A stretch of 60,000 bases of DNA from the NCBI RefSeq assembly GCF_032854445.1, contig NC_088302.1, positions 36,896,191 to 36,956,190 of the forward strand. The letters run 5' to 3'. A model generated the notes under the pieces. It did not search any database. It had not been told where the DNA came from and was given only the letters and a program-made list of their open reading frames with translations. Below are positions 22,001 to 37,000 of this stretch, one piece after another (positions within the stretch are counted from its first letter, which is position 1; each line of letters begins with the position of its first letter). A program made the translations under genes and the position numbers. Source of the DNA: Liolophura sinensis. Taxonomy: Eukaryota > Mollusca > Polyplacophora > Chitonida > Chitonidae.

Positions 22001-25000
22001 ACGCTGGTGGCAGTATTGCTGGGTCATGGTGGATAGCCTTTGACAAATACAAAAATATTAGGATGAGCTGGATGGGTGCATTTGTCCTAATCTGGAAAAC
22101 CAGACAGTAGTATACTCACATGTATATTGTCTTCCTCATTGAACCATATAAAGTTTTTGATATATATAAATTTTATACCATGTTGAAAACATGGCCTAAA
22201 ATTTGCTCATGTACAAGCTGAAACATCACAAGTTTCAGTTATTGTGAAAATTATTTTGGATGAAATGTGAAAGGAATGCAAAGTGTCACATTGTCTGAAT
22301 GTGTACTGTTAAGCTGATTAATATACATAACTGAACCCAAGGTTTCATGTGAAACGTATGGAGGTGAAAATGAATGATGGCAATGATACAAACTATGATG
22401 CTGTTTATGTCCGAAATAATAATAATAATAACATATCATCTTTCAAGTGGAGCTTCTTTTAGCTGTATCGAGTCCTTTGCCCTGGCTGATTAATTATGCT
22501 ACAGTATGCCACATGGCTCGTTTCTCATGCAATCCAACCCCATACTGGCTCTAGGAGTTGATCAGAAACAGTAAACAATGCTGAATTAGGTCTAAATCAT
22601 ATTTTTTTTTATTTGATAGTTGTTTTGACATTTTCTGAACATGTGCTTGAATTTTATTTTGTTATGTTTTCTGTTCTTGGAATAAAAAATGTTAATTATG
22701 AAAGATTATCTGGCATATTTCATAATAATTTTGGCAAAAATTAGGTTCAGTGAAACAACCTGTATTAACGCAAGCCAGAGGAATGTGAATTTTTGGCTGT
22801 AAACAGAAATACTTGTAAGGAATATTAAGGGATGTTAAAAACATTAAAAGTTAAACACTGTTCGGCAAATTTGAGGGGCCCAGCTCTCTTTACAGACCAT
22901 TGTCATACAGTACATTTGAAGGTAATGCCTCCACTTGTTTAACCGAATCAAGTACCCAACATTAGAGGTACATGTACAGATATATTATTACATGTACAGT
23001 TTAATAGCTACTTTAATAAAAATGAAATTTTTCATTATAAAGATTTCTATTATATGTATGTTAAGACTTAAAAACGCTTAGGGGGCCTCCATGGCCTAGG
23101 GGGCTAGCACACCAGGACGGTCAGTGACCCAGGAATCTCCCACCAGTGCGGTCACTGTGAGTTCAAGTCTTCTTCTCCGGCGGTACTTGGACGGCAACTT
23201 GCAGATGACCGTGTGTTTCCCCAGGGCTCTGGCTGGTTTCCTACCACCATATTGCTGGCCACCGTCATATAAGTGAAATATTCCTGAGTATGGCGTAAAA
23301 CACCAATCAAATAAATAAATTGAAACACTTATCACTCTCTGCCTAACAGCATTGCATTCACAGGCTGAAATCCAGCTTTTCCTGGTTTTGATGAGCTTTA
23401 ATTCAGAATTTTTATCAACAGACATGGCTACGAGCATTGGTTTACGCGGATTGATCTCGCCATTTTCTTCCACCTACATGTGTATGTAAGGGCGTAAACC
23501 CTGAATCCCATCAGATTAGTGAAAATTCACGCAGAATGTGTGCAAATATTTTTTTTTTTTCATAATTTCAGCGGCCTCACTACAGGAATTTGGGCGTCTT
23601 ATTGAACTGATAGAAGATGAAAGAGATCGAATGGTAAGTGTCTGCTGATTATAGTGACATCCTCAGGCCTGTTAATCTGTGGATTAGACCCACCTCACAA
23701 GTTTACGTCCAAAACAACAAGCAATGCTTCAGACTATTTCCAGCAGTTCTGTTTATCTTACTTAAACAGAACTGATGTTTCTGTGACTCTGGAATGATCT
23801 GATTTCACTGGCTCCTGCACAGCTTTAATAATTGTTGATGTCAGTGCCGGCACCTACATGTAGGAACCAATCTGGGTGTAATTCTTTTGCATCAGTTGCA
23901 GATGACAAGACTCCTTTTACATTTGGCAATTGGACAAGTGTAGTGTACTAGAAGTGTGTTTTCCTTAGGGAGAGAAATTTGAGCCCAATACATGTATGCT
24001 TTGCCTGAGTGCACCAGTTTAATTTTTAACATTTTTTTGGTCCATTGCCAATTAGGGTTTGTGTAGAATAGTGTTCATTATGAAAATAAAGATAATCGGG
24101 CAGATTATACCTAAATGAACTCTGATTTTAACTACTGATTGGCTATGGATCTGTCAATGAATGCATGACACACATGGCCCTGACTAATACATCACAGGAG
24201 TTGAACCCTGTGATTGGCTGAAAGCATCATCCATGGCAAATTTGTTGTGTTATGTACTTTAAGTGGTTCTGTGCCCTTCAGTGAAGTATTAAATGTACAT
24301 GTGTATCTAGGAAGAAGCAAGCGAGCAGCCCAATAAATGATATAGCAAATGTTTCACATACATGATCTGGAAAGGAAAAATGGCTTTATTGTGAAATGTT
24401 TGTCACAAGATAGTTATTGCTATTAATGTATTGCATTATTGCACTGTACAGCTTGAAGTCAGCAAGTTTGTCAGGTACATGTACCTGGCACCCATAAACT
24501 TAACTGGTGTCATATAACTGAAAAGCTAGCAACCTGCCAATGGTCGTGGGATCCCCTGGGCTCTGCCCGGTTTCCTCCCACCATAATGGTGGCCGCCGTT
24601 GTATAAGTAAAATATTCTTGAGTACGGCGTAAAACATCAGTCAAATAAATAAATAAATGTAAGTGAAAAAGTTTTAGCTAGAGATTCAGCACTAATCAAA
24701 TAAATAAATACTGCGTTGTAGTTGTCCAAAGCCACAGAGCAGTTCCTGGAACCACTGGAAGCTTTCAGAAAGAAGCAGATAGGGGGCGCTAAGGTAGGTC
24801 AAGTCTGCATGTCATGCTTCCTGAAGACCATTCTGTATAGCAAGGTAATGCTCATGGTAACAAAGTTTATGTACACATGTATGTGGATAATTAGTACCAA
24901 GGGTGATTGTATCACGCAAGACCATGGTTTCTCACCATGATTACAATTTTTATGCTGAATCATTATTGCAGTTTGCAAATATTTTGTAGAAACTGCTGAG

Positions 25001-28000
25001 TCAACTAAAGGATTGTTCTTGCCACACTGAATTGGCCTTGAAGCACTGAGGTTGAGAGCTTGAACCCAGCTCTGTCAGGTTTGAATCTCAGTGTTCTGTG
25101 TGGGTTTGTTAGGTACCTGGCAAAGGCCTGGGTTTGAGTCTGGCCACTGGTTTTCTCTGGTTATCGTATATGTGACCACCGTCGTGCAGGTGGTGAAAAA
25201 AGCCTTGGAACACAGACTTGAATCGATCTAGTAAATAAATCTGCAGATGGTTGTGGGTTTCCCCCTAAGCTCTGCCCATTTATCTTCCACCATAATGCTG
25301 GACGCCATATCAGTGAAATATTCTTGAGTACGGTGTTAAACATCAATCAAATAAATAAATAAATAAGTAAATAAATGGATATGTTGTAGGATGGTAAGAA
25401 ACATTTTGACAGGCAGACAGCCAAGTTTTGCCAGTCTTTGGAGAGATATTTGAATATGAAGACCAAAAGTCAAGAGAATCTACAAGAGGTAGGTGTTGAA
25501 GTTTTTAGTATGAAATGAACCAAAATATTTTATAGTATGTGAGTTTTTATTCATGTACTAGGATCGTCAGAGCTATTGCATCTGCGCTAGACCAAAGATC
25601 ATTGGTTGACTGCAAATTTACATGTTTATTAAATTGATGAACCCTAGACTGTATACTCCTTATATATAATTAAGTCAAGTGGTTGAACTGAATGAGAGTA
25701 ATAAAGAGTGAGAGTAATCCACAGCCAGTGAGAGCAATTCCAAACAAGGAAAAACCAGCCGAAACAAAGGCATGTGATCTGTCAGTGTGTCAATTGATTT
25801 TATGTTTATCCCCCTCAGTCAAACAAGTGCTGCTGTGGAAATTAAAACTTGTATTGTGGAGTGGTATGTCAGCTGTGATGGCTGGATGTACCAGTTTGAC
25901 CACTGTCCTGGTGTTTTGTATGCTTCAGATGGAACATGCTGCTATGGTATAAGGCCAGACTTAATAACTAGAGCACTGCCCTTGAACTCATCTCTGTTAA
26001 GATTCTGGATGTTCAGTTTGTTTTGGGGCATGAATGCTGTTCTAGTTTAAAAATGCTATACTAAAAAAGTGATAACCAAGACCTTGTTTCACTTTACTCT
26101 TTTAATATGTTCCATCCATTTGTAGCTCTAGTGGTCTCATTAAACATGTATATCAGCTTGATAACCCACAGGTAGTTTTGCCATGATGTTCAAAGATGAT
26201 TTAAATACTATATTAATATGTACAATGTAGATGTTATTAATTTTTTTTTAAATACTACTTTTGCAGGTATAAATTATTATTGAAAAAAAAATGTCTTTTA
26301 ATATTGTATTTTATGTAAAGGTTAGCTCTTATCAAATCATTTTGCTTGGTACTGATTGATTTAACAAACTTACATTGCCATTTAAACATTATTTGTGATG
26401 TTATTTCTTTTGTGTTGGCATCAAAAAGTGTCATTTTTAGTCCTTTAGGTGCTGCTTGTTGAAAGTTCATTTTTAAAATCCAAACTTCAGGTGAAATAAG
26501 TAGTCACATTGCCCTTCATCTGAACTTTTGAATATTCTCGCACACTATATCAATACAGTTTATGCTTGTCGGTTAAATGATTGCTTCAAGTAATCATTGT
26601 GGGCCTTTAGATGCAGATGGTAGTTGGGAACATGCCTTGATTTTGAGTTGGTAACATGCCCTGATTTTGAGTCGAGGACATAATTTTGAGCTGGTAACGT
26701 GCCCTGATTTTGAGTTGAGAACATGAGTTTGAGCTGGTAACATGCCCTGATTCTGAGTTGGTAACATGCCCTGATTCTGAGTTGGTAACATGCCCTGTTC
26801 CATTTGCATTGTTTATTGAGATTGTATGTTAAATGTGATGACAACACAGCATTTTGAGTAATTCTAGACCAGTGACAGTTGCAATTAACATCACTACATA
26901 TTTTTTGACCCTTATTCTGCTTAAGCCTTGGTGCTAGGGGGGCATGTAAATTGATACTATTCAGGCATTTACATGAACAGTCCGTATAAAACCTTGACTG
27001 AGGTAAAGAGACAATAGGCTGTATTCCACTGGTTATGTGTGACCATTTGCCAGCTATCACACTGTCTTTGCTGCTCTGGTCTGGTCCTCTATGTGCTGTA
27101 CCTGTTTAATTTTATTTAACTTAAATAACCCTAAGGTAGATAATACAAAACTATGCATTTAAACATCCTCCAGTGTAAACCATACTTTACTAAACTTTGT
27201 TGTGATTATACATTATTCATGTAGCAGGCAGCGAAATTTGGCCTGCCGGCGAAACCCAGAAATCGGTTACGTCTTTTCCGCCTCGCGTAACCGATCATTC
27301 GGTTACGCCACGTATGTTTATCAACCCGATCGGTTACGCTGATTGTTTACGTGGTTTATGTTTCAGGCATCATTCTGGATCATTAATAAAAGTATTCAGC
27401 TCAATGTTATGTTTGTTTTTCTTTTCTATATCTAGCAGCTCATACCGTAAGGTTGGTGAACAAAAGAAAGAGAAATTTTACACTCACACGGTGTTTCAAC
27501 GTTGTGTGTTGCCTGGTTGGTACTTGACTCCTGTGGCACATTTTTACGTGAAATTCCGTTATACAGGCTTATATGTGAAAAGATAAGTCAAAATAAATAA
27601 TTTGAGTATTATCTCAAAGCCTGTAAAGCATATATGAATGATTACATTTCCATGTGACCAGCACAGGCAGCTGGCTGTGGCTGACCGCATACTGGCCGCG
27701 TTGTGATTATGAAAGCTGTTCAGTCCAGTTTATCTGTAGTTACCTAATGCACACTGACTCTAAGGACGTTCTCGTTGGACAGTTGGCCTAACCGATTTTC
27801 CGGTTAGCCAAATTGAACCGCACGTAACCGTTGCGCGACCGACGGTTTCGTTCGCGCCAAATTTCGCTGCCTGTGTAGCATTTAGTTTCTTTATGCTTAC
27901 TTAAAAATAAAACCACTGCTTAGTGCTTAATCAAGCTACTTAATCAAGTGGCAAATTTGGATTGATTCTGATTGATTTATCCACTTCACAGGGTAAGGCG

Positions 28001-31000
28001 AGAGTTTTTTTTGAGAATTTCTTGTGAGAAAAGCTTAAGCCGAAGTCAAAAATTGAAAATATCATTTATGGGCATTAATGTGCTTCTGAAAGTGCATTTG
28101 TACACACATGTACCATACTTGATGGTAAATACAGTATTACATAAGGTATTGATAGTTTTGTTTATGCTTAAGTACCAAAATATGCTTGTTGAGAGTACAT
28201 CTTCTTTCACCTCAACGTATGCATGTTTAGATCACATTTTGTTCATTTTATTTTTTTTTACATTTTCTACATGATCTTAGTTTATCTTATGCAATAAGTC
28301 TGCGTGTTGATATTCAATATCACACGTAAGAGTCGGCTGAAGTACTCTATGACCCGAGTCAACCAGCGGCTGTCTCCAGTTTCTTCATCCCAATCTGTCA
28401 AGACACTTGAGCATATCCTGAATGGTGTGTAGCTTCCTGCTATATCCACATGTGTACAGCTAGGGTTATACATACTTGTCAGCCAGTTCAGGACAGATAA
28501 TCAGCTGCCATATATCTACATTGTACATACATGTACGTGTAACAGTATCTATCAGTAATCCTGTGAGTTTGTGTCATCAAATCATCGCGATATTGCTACG
28601 ATATTGCAGAATAGGCGTTATGATCATTCATTGATATCATCAGGAACTGGGGCCGATACTACAAAGCCATTTTTGACTGAAGTCAAAAATTGAATTATGA
28701 CTGTAAAGCCTATTTTTCAGCTTTAGGAATTTAGGAAATATTGTCCACCTCATCAGTATTTCCTGACGAAAGTTAATCCCAGCTCTGTGATGCTGTTTAC
28801 ATTCCCCATGTGGTTTAGGTTCCCTTTATGTGTATATGGTGAAGACATTTGGATAAATTATCCCTCTAAGGTTTACAGAAGATGACTTACAATCCACGGG
28901 GGGGATGTCCATCCAGTAGAGCTGTGCAACAGCTTTGCAAGGGTTCCCCCACCCAGATTCTCTGAGGGCGGCTAGATGGGGCCTCAATTAGCACCCTTCC
29001 ACATAACTTTCACTTCCACACTGGTCAACCTGATCCTCAACCTCTCAGCAGTGTGAACCTAGAATAGACTAACCCTGGAGATATAAAGCTTCTGTAATGA
29101 GCCATAAACACCCACCAGATCTCTGGCATCTGTGGAATCCCATCAGATAGAACATATCAGCTGATAGCCAGGATAGTTTCTTAGCCCTTACAACTACATG
29201 TAGATGCAGAATTTAAGACTTGTAGTCAGGCCAAATATCTGAATGGAAGTCATATTATAGAGTGATAGTTATGTCTAGAGGCATTTTCCAGTGTGTCTGT
29301 AAATGTCAGTAGTTAAAGGAAAGAATAATGCTGTATCAATCTGTAGACATTGAAGTAGATAGATTTCTCCAAACTCTTGTGCAAAACAATTTATGTAGAT
29401 TCATTTTCTTCACAATTAACTATCTCATCATGATATGGTTGCAATATTGCCAAAGCAGCCTTAAGCCATAATCATTCAACTACGTGTACAAGAGCATGGT
29501 TAATAGCAGAATACTTGAAAATGTAAAACATTGCCTTTGAAATCAACATATTAAATAATTAATAATAGTGTGATATTGAATCAGATTGTCTGTCACCTTA
29601 AATTCTAACCGTTTGTCATAATTTAATTGTATGTTGACTCGGGGACATTTTATTTTGATAAAAACCAGTGGATTTTCATGGGTTTTCTGTGTGCTCTGCC
29701 CCGTTTCCTCTCGCCGTGATACTGGCTGCAGTCTTATAAGTGAAGTATTCTAGAGTAAGGCCTAAACTCCAATCAGATAAAGAAATAAATATTTTGATAA
29801 AGATGCATTTATATATGAAACAGACTATGTTATAACTTCCAATTATAGCCTTTAAAACTTGAGACCTTCGCCGAGTTGTTCAAAAATGTATTAGCTAATA
29901 CTGGTATTAAGTCATTTTTTATATTTAAAGTTTTAGCCGAACTCAGCCGTCAGTGCAGTTCTCCAATGTCATAGTTTAACAGCAACAGGTTTAGTTCGTA
30001 TTTAATATAGTGTTACACAATTTTTTTTAGAAACTACAAAATTAAATACTTGGTTTAAAGTTAAATCTAGTGTTAAATCTTAAACCAGTTTTGAACAATT
30101 GGGCTGTTGCCCTTGAAAGATTATGAAAGCTCAGAATAATATTATGACAGTCCACAGTGCAATGAGGCATCTACCATAGTACATGTCTTTGTTTGCTGTT
30201 AATTTCAGTAGATTTCACATTATCCTGGGTGTCACCAGTTAAATATTTATTCATGGATGCCCTTTTGTGTAGTAAACCATGACTGATCAGCTTCATAAAG
30301 GCTCATGCAGAATGTTATTAGGTTAGTACATGTGCACTGTACAGTATGTAGCAGGTACATGTACTCACAACATGTGTCACAGACTCAACAGCTGTCAGTG
30401 TACATACATAGCATAAAGGAAAATGTGTAATTATATATGTATTTATCAAATTAATAAGCGATTTACACCTGTAGTTAGGGAACAGCTAAATGTGTATTTA
30501 TGTGTATCACCTCCATGTTTTGTTTTCTCCATGACAGCGGGAAAAATACACCTACAACAAAGCATGTGGCCTGTGACCTTTTATGTGATGCATTACCCGT
30601 ATTTAGATACACATGTACATGTATAACCATATGCCAGGAACAGATGGTGTGACATTTAAGCTGTTTATTAAAAATTAGCCGTATTAAAAAGAGAATATTT
30701 GTAAAGCATTTGTGGTTATGGGTGGAAAACATAACATAAATGCATAGTATACAGTGTATATGTTACAGGCCATGGATGTTCGGAATGATGATTGGCTTCT
30801 GTATTACGTATCTTTTGTTGTCATTTTGTTGTGAGGGGTAATGGTTTCTCATTACATTGAGAGAACTGTCGTAGTTGTGAAATATAATGCTGAACATAGC
30901 GTTAACAACAACATGGAATAAATAAATGTATGTTACAAGCTTCCATAATACTATGATGACATAAAATTGTCATAGTTGATGTTTTGCATTCTTCTGTAAT

Positions 31001-34000
31001 ATTGGTTGTTATACATGTAGATATATATATACTGCCTTAGTATTAAGTTTTAATTTTAGAAGAACTGAGTCTTAAATTAAAATAGTTTTAGAGTAATCCC
31101 CTGTTTGATTTTGTTACATTTTCATAACACTTAGAATATACTTCAACACATGACTGCTTTGGTGGTCTAATGGTTAAAGCTTCTGCCTGGAAGTAAATGG
31201 GAGTCTTGCGCCAAGAGGTCTATGTGATATCTGGCTCAATAAGGGTGAAATATTTTTGTCTGAAGTGAACAAATATAGCGCTCTGAGGTGCAGATCTTGG
31301 ATAACTTAAAAAAAGGAACACAGCCAAGTGAATTGTTTCTTAGTATATTTAAGTTTAAAATGTTATAAATAAGAACAGAGATATCCAGTACATGAAGGAA
31401 ATAACGCTTGAGAAATTAGCTGCGTTCATATATGCGTTGTTGTACTGATTAACTACACTGGAAATAAATTGTTTTTTTTTTTTTCTAAAATAAATGTGTT
31501 GCTCATTATATATGTTTGTTGCCCATTATATCTATTTGTTGTTCATTTTTATGTACATGTATTTGTTGCTCATGATATCCTTCTGTTGTTCACTTTATCT
31601 GTTTGCTGCTCATGATATCCATTTGCTGCTATGATGTCCATTTGTTGCTCATGATATCCATTTGCTGCTATGATGTCCATTTGCTGCTTTGATGTCCATT
31701 TGCTGCTGTGATGTCCTTTTGCTGCTATGATGTCCATTTGCTGCTATGATTTGCTGCTATGATGTCCATTTTTTGCTCATGATATCCATTTGTTGCTCAT
31801 GATATCCATTTGTTGCTCATGATATACATTTGTTGCAGGCTGATGCAGCATTAGAAATGGAGAGGCGTCATTTTTGTCAGGAATCTATGAAATACGTTCT
31901 GAAACTACAGGAAGTTCAGGAGAAGAAAAAGTTTGAATTTGTGGAAATTGTAAGTCAACCTTTTGCTATTTCTCCCATTAAATAAATGTACATTCTTGTA
32001 ACTTCAGTGTACTGCGGAATGATTTCAAGTTCAGTGTGAGCAGTTATCAGTGGGCTTAGAATTAAATACATGCAATCATATTAAGTAATATATGAATGAA
32101 TGAGAACAAGTGATTAGTGGGTGGTTGTGTGCTAATAGCCATGTACATTTTTATAGCATCAACCATACATCATGTTAAAAGTACCAGTTTCCTGCAAACC
32201 CCCACTCATTTCCTCCTTGCAATATCCCACTTCCTAACCTTACATTTTATAGTGTGGTTTTTTTATACTAAATAGTTTCAGGGAAAAATATTTAACCAAA
32301 AAAAGAAGAGAAGAGCCGTATTGCCAGCAGTGAATCACATAATGTACCTTTTATATCTAGGTTTGGGACATTTGTTAACTTGTAATGCACTGTGACCTAG
32401 TGGCCTGTGTTAGAAGACATAACTAGCTTGTCATGACTCCCTTCCTGCTTTAGATCTCTTGAGGCAAAATTCATATCTATAAAAAAGAAATCATATAACC
32501 TATTTGAATGATGACAGTCAAAATGTAATCCACTGTGATTGTAACTGTATTAGCTTAACCCCATTCTAGCAATTATCTTGAGGTAGAATAAGTGTTGAAA
32601 AAAAAATAAACAAGATTTTATTAATCTTATGTGATATTTATTCTTTCTGTGGTGTCCTCTGTGGCAGAGGTGGCTCGGGTTTCCAACAGAGCACTGCTCA
32701 GTTTCCTCCCATTATAATGCTGGGTACCGATGTAAAAGTGAAATATTCTTGAGTACAGAGTAAAACTCCAATCAAAAAAATAAATAAAGCACTCTGGTAT
32801 ATGTTAAATTTTCTTTATGGCTTACCTTAGGTTACAGCTGTCCTTAATGGTTACATTATTGTACTGTCTGGTTTTGACTTGAATTCTGCTAAGCATATCT
32901 TTCGGCCTATAACTATATGTTTTGCTTGTTTGTGGGACAATGCTTGATTGATGTTCTTAATTTTCAAAATGTTTCCATTTATATCGCATCATTTTCATAG
33001 TACACGTAAATAAATTATCAGCTGTATTTAGCTTACTCTAATTTCTAAAATGTAAAAAATTCGGTTTATGCGGCTTAATCAGTTGTTCCTTAACAAATAA
33101 TACTTCATGCAGCATCAGTATTCCGTGACTGAGTGGGTCATCATAATTATAGCTTACATTTTTACACATTTGCCATCTTTTGTTTTTTTATCCAGTTGCT
33201 TGGATTCATGTACAGCTGGTTAACATTTTACCATCAAGGTAAGCACACTGTGGACGCATTAAAAAATGGTTACCCAGGGAAAACAAGTGCAATTTCATCT
33301 TAATGTCATCACTTGTTGAGTACATGTAACAGTTTAATTGTTTGATTGGCCTTCATATATACAGTAGACTTCATTGGTTGAGGTTTAGTGCAGTGGGGCC
33401 TGACTTCAATTTTGGATATATGGTTGTGGCTGATCGGTTGTAACACATGTCTTTCAAACACTTGGATACATGAGGCTTTGGTTAAGTTCCAGTACCAGGG
33501 AGGGAGTGGTTGATACGCTTGTTCTTGGCTCTTAGTGGCTCAAAGGCAGTCAAAGGTACTTCTGTGAATACATATATGTGGTGTTACATGAAGTTTGTAG
33601 GAAACCACTTGCCTTTCCTTAATGCAACATACCTGTACACCTTGCGCACTAAAAGGATGTGGTTTACTTTGGGAACTCTGATACCTCCCACTCATGCACA
33701 GCTGACCACTGTCTCAGAATTACCGACAGCACATCACTCCCCCTGAAATAAAGAGATGGATCACCTTAATTTGCTACCTGATTGGAATAAATTAACAGGT
33801 TGTAGTTTGACCCTGGCTTAGAATTTGTGAACTTTCTTATTGTTTGAATATTTGACTTCTTTAATTTTATCATTACAGGTCATGAGGTTGCCAAAGATTT
33901 CAAGCCATATATGACAGACTTACAGTCTAAGTTACAGAAGGTTTGTTAGTTATCAAAAAAAGCATTTGTAGTGTACAAAACATACATGCATATGTCAAGA

Positions 34001-37000
34001 GCGTCCCTGCTTTCATCATCCATCAGTTTTACTCATTTCGATCTCAAGAGAGTGCCAGAATGGTATAAGATTCCATGAACACAGCATAATATTATTGTGT
34101 AAAATATTCTTCTTTCTTTAATATTTATTGGGAACGTGGGAAGGCCTACCAGCAACCTACGAATGGTTGTGAGTTCCCCCTGGACAATGCCTCGTTTTCT
34201 CCCACCATGTTGCTGGTGGCCATTGTATTTGAGTGAAATATTCATGAGTATGGTGTAAAACACCAATGAAATGAATAAATAAATAAACATTTATTGGCTA
34301 AATATTGAAAAAAATAGTACCTACATGTAAGTATGAAAGAATACACTCACACTCTTTATTATGTATATGTTTGATGAGGTTACATTTGGCACAGTTAAAA
34401 AAGTGCTCATTTTTCCTGATTTTGAGAGTTCTGTTGTTCTGGGAAAGGTGTATTATGGTTTGCTTTCAGGGTAGGATGATATTCTACAGGAAAAAAATTA
34501 AGTTTCAAAGAAGTAACATTTTGTGACATATATTCTAAAAATGCACTTTTTGGGACAAAATTTTGGGTCATTTATAGTATTAATATTTTCATATATTAAA
34601 ATACCATCAAGTGAAATGCTTGGAAATGAACAATAGTACTGGTATCATTTTATATACATTTATTTGCTTAATCCTGCCATAATTGTACCTATGATTGGTA
34701 AGTTCCTTTATCTGTTCCAGACAAGGGAAAGCTTCGATAGCACGCGGGAAGAGGCTTTACAATTAATGATGAAAATGCTGGAGGTTCGTGGAACGGTAAA
34801 TAGGCTTTTTCATTCCATGGATGTTCACTACCACAGGGCTGGGGTGACTATGGATGTCAACAGTTAGCTCCCTTTGTTAGAACAGCGCATTTATACATAT
34901 ACATCTGTTGTGACTTTGGTTTGGTTTGCAAAATTATTTAATATATGCTTGAGTTTACTACTATTTTGGTTCCATTTATGTTTCCTTATCAGCCTGTTTT
35001 TATTTTATGTGTAGTTTAAAGCAGCTTTTAAGATAAAAATGGGAGTAACTGAACTGTGAAAAACTGTGAAAAATTACAAACCAGCATACTGCACAGATTT
35101 TTTTCTGCCCCATTCAATAAACTTGTGACTCTACCACCCAGCTAAGAAATCTGACACCACTATCCATTATCCAGTATAGCAATTGCATCACTGATTTGCA
35201 TGGTTACTCATTCCCTTGTATCAGTTTTGCCCATTATAATTTGTGTTTGGTACTTTTATGTTTGAAAATCAAATGTAAGTGGTTAAGATGAAGTCCAAAT
35301 ACAAACCATTTGGCTGCATGGAAATGCTGTAACCCACTAGTATTGGGATCTGAAGAGATCCCCACCTACACCCCATTGACACCTCGGAGCCCTGCCCTAG
35401 TGAAATGCATGGAAGAGAAGAGAGCGGTAATCTGGGGGAGGCGCACTGACGTACTGTACAATGTAGTGGCTGTCACACTAACCTTGCCGTCCCGCTAACC
35501 GTTTGTAGTCCGCTCTGGTGTCTTGCTACCATAACTTAGGTGTAGTCTGGTGCTGTGTGGTTGCACATGTCTGTGGTTTATATATAGACTGGTTTGGTGG
35601 CTGGCTGGCTGGCTGACTTTTTGTAGACTGTAGTGCTACATGTATATTCATTTAGGAATGACGATATTAACAGTTGTCAGTGTCAGACGACAACCTCTTA
35701 CATGATGTACATGTAGTTGAGATGTAGACACTTTTTTCTGTAAGCTGTTAAGATTTTGAAAGCACATTATAACATTTTGATCTTTCAAATCTCCCAAAAT
35801 GTAGTAAGGTCCTGTGTCATTATCACATACATATATGCCAAAAGAATGGTTATCACTTATAAATTCAAAGCATTGAACCTGTTAGATTACACTCTGTAAG
35901 AGTTTCTTACAAGCTGCATATTTAAACTTCTGGAGGTGGATAGCATGAGCTTTATAATAAGGGGAGATAACTTTGGAAAAAAGCATGTTTAATGCTAAAC
36001 TTCATCAATAGTGAAATGTTGAATGTCTTACTTTATTATGCCACAGAAACATTCTGAAATCTCAGCCAAACCTGTTAAGTGGCTATTAACAGAACTTAGT
36101 TAATCTCTTATTTTCGTGTACATTTTATCCGAGGTCATACACCCTCCCTGCAGATTACGACCACTCCAGGCACTGAGATTCAGCTACATGTATCAGTCAA
36201 TAATTTATGTTTGTTTGGAATAATAAATTGTGTATGTGAAGACAAAAAAACTGAAATGCAAGTCTCCTATGTAATCTCATTAAAGTCAAATAGCCGCTCC
36301 CTGTTTGATTTGGAAGTTCATACCTTTTAACCAAAACCTGTCTGCATTTCAATACACAAGTGAGTGAAAGAGCTCACCCTGCTACCCAAAACAGAGGAGC
36401 AGGAATTTGATTGAACCAACAGCAGATTGACGGAGAGAAGGTATTTTTTTCAGATCTAGATAACGAGTCATTCAAGGAAGTCAGCTACAATGATTTTAGT
36501 GAGATTGGTGTTTTACATATACATGTACCATACTAACATTGATGTGGTGTTTGTCTATATTTTTCTCGTCATGCATGCGTCATAGCTACAGGCGCTGACA
36601 GAAATGGTAGGTACTTGCCACTGGCATGGACTTAAGTCTGTACACGGTCATGTTTTTTCTTTCATTTTGTTTGCTTGTTGACATGTTTACAGTTTGATCT
36701 TTGTTTGATTGTCTCTTTTAATACAGTGGAATAGCATGGGGCTGCTTTCTTCTGAAGTCAGCTTTGTTCTGAAGTCAGCTTTGTTATCTTGTTGAATAGC
36801 GTACATAAAGCTGTAACACTTTGAAAATGAAAAAGTACTAATCCAGCCCATAGATGTAGTTTTTCATGAGGAGGCGCAAGCCATATTTTCTATTTTCTCC
36901 TGTGCGTCTTGTTACAACAGTCACATGTATTTCTTTTTATTACATGTACTTTACTTTTTTTACACTTCTATATGCTCTTTATAAAGGAGCACACATAACC

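Larger units (their letters stand above)
25489..31838 (+). other. GRAF intron 5
   Basis: 6.3 kb between BAR exons. Contains the 24-bp minisatellite (26.6 kb), a CpG-rich inverted-repeat element (27.2-27.9 kb), a SINE fragment (29.7 kb), a tRNA-like segment (31.16 kb) and a 20-bp minisatellite next to the exon 6 acceptor. No exon seen. Confidence 0.6.

Noticed and set aside
26560-27060. 166-codon minus-strand frame with repeated RACYQLRI-type peptides
   Set aside because: Explained by the 24-bp minisatellite in GRAF intron 5.
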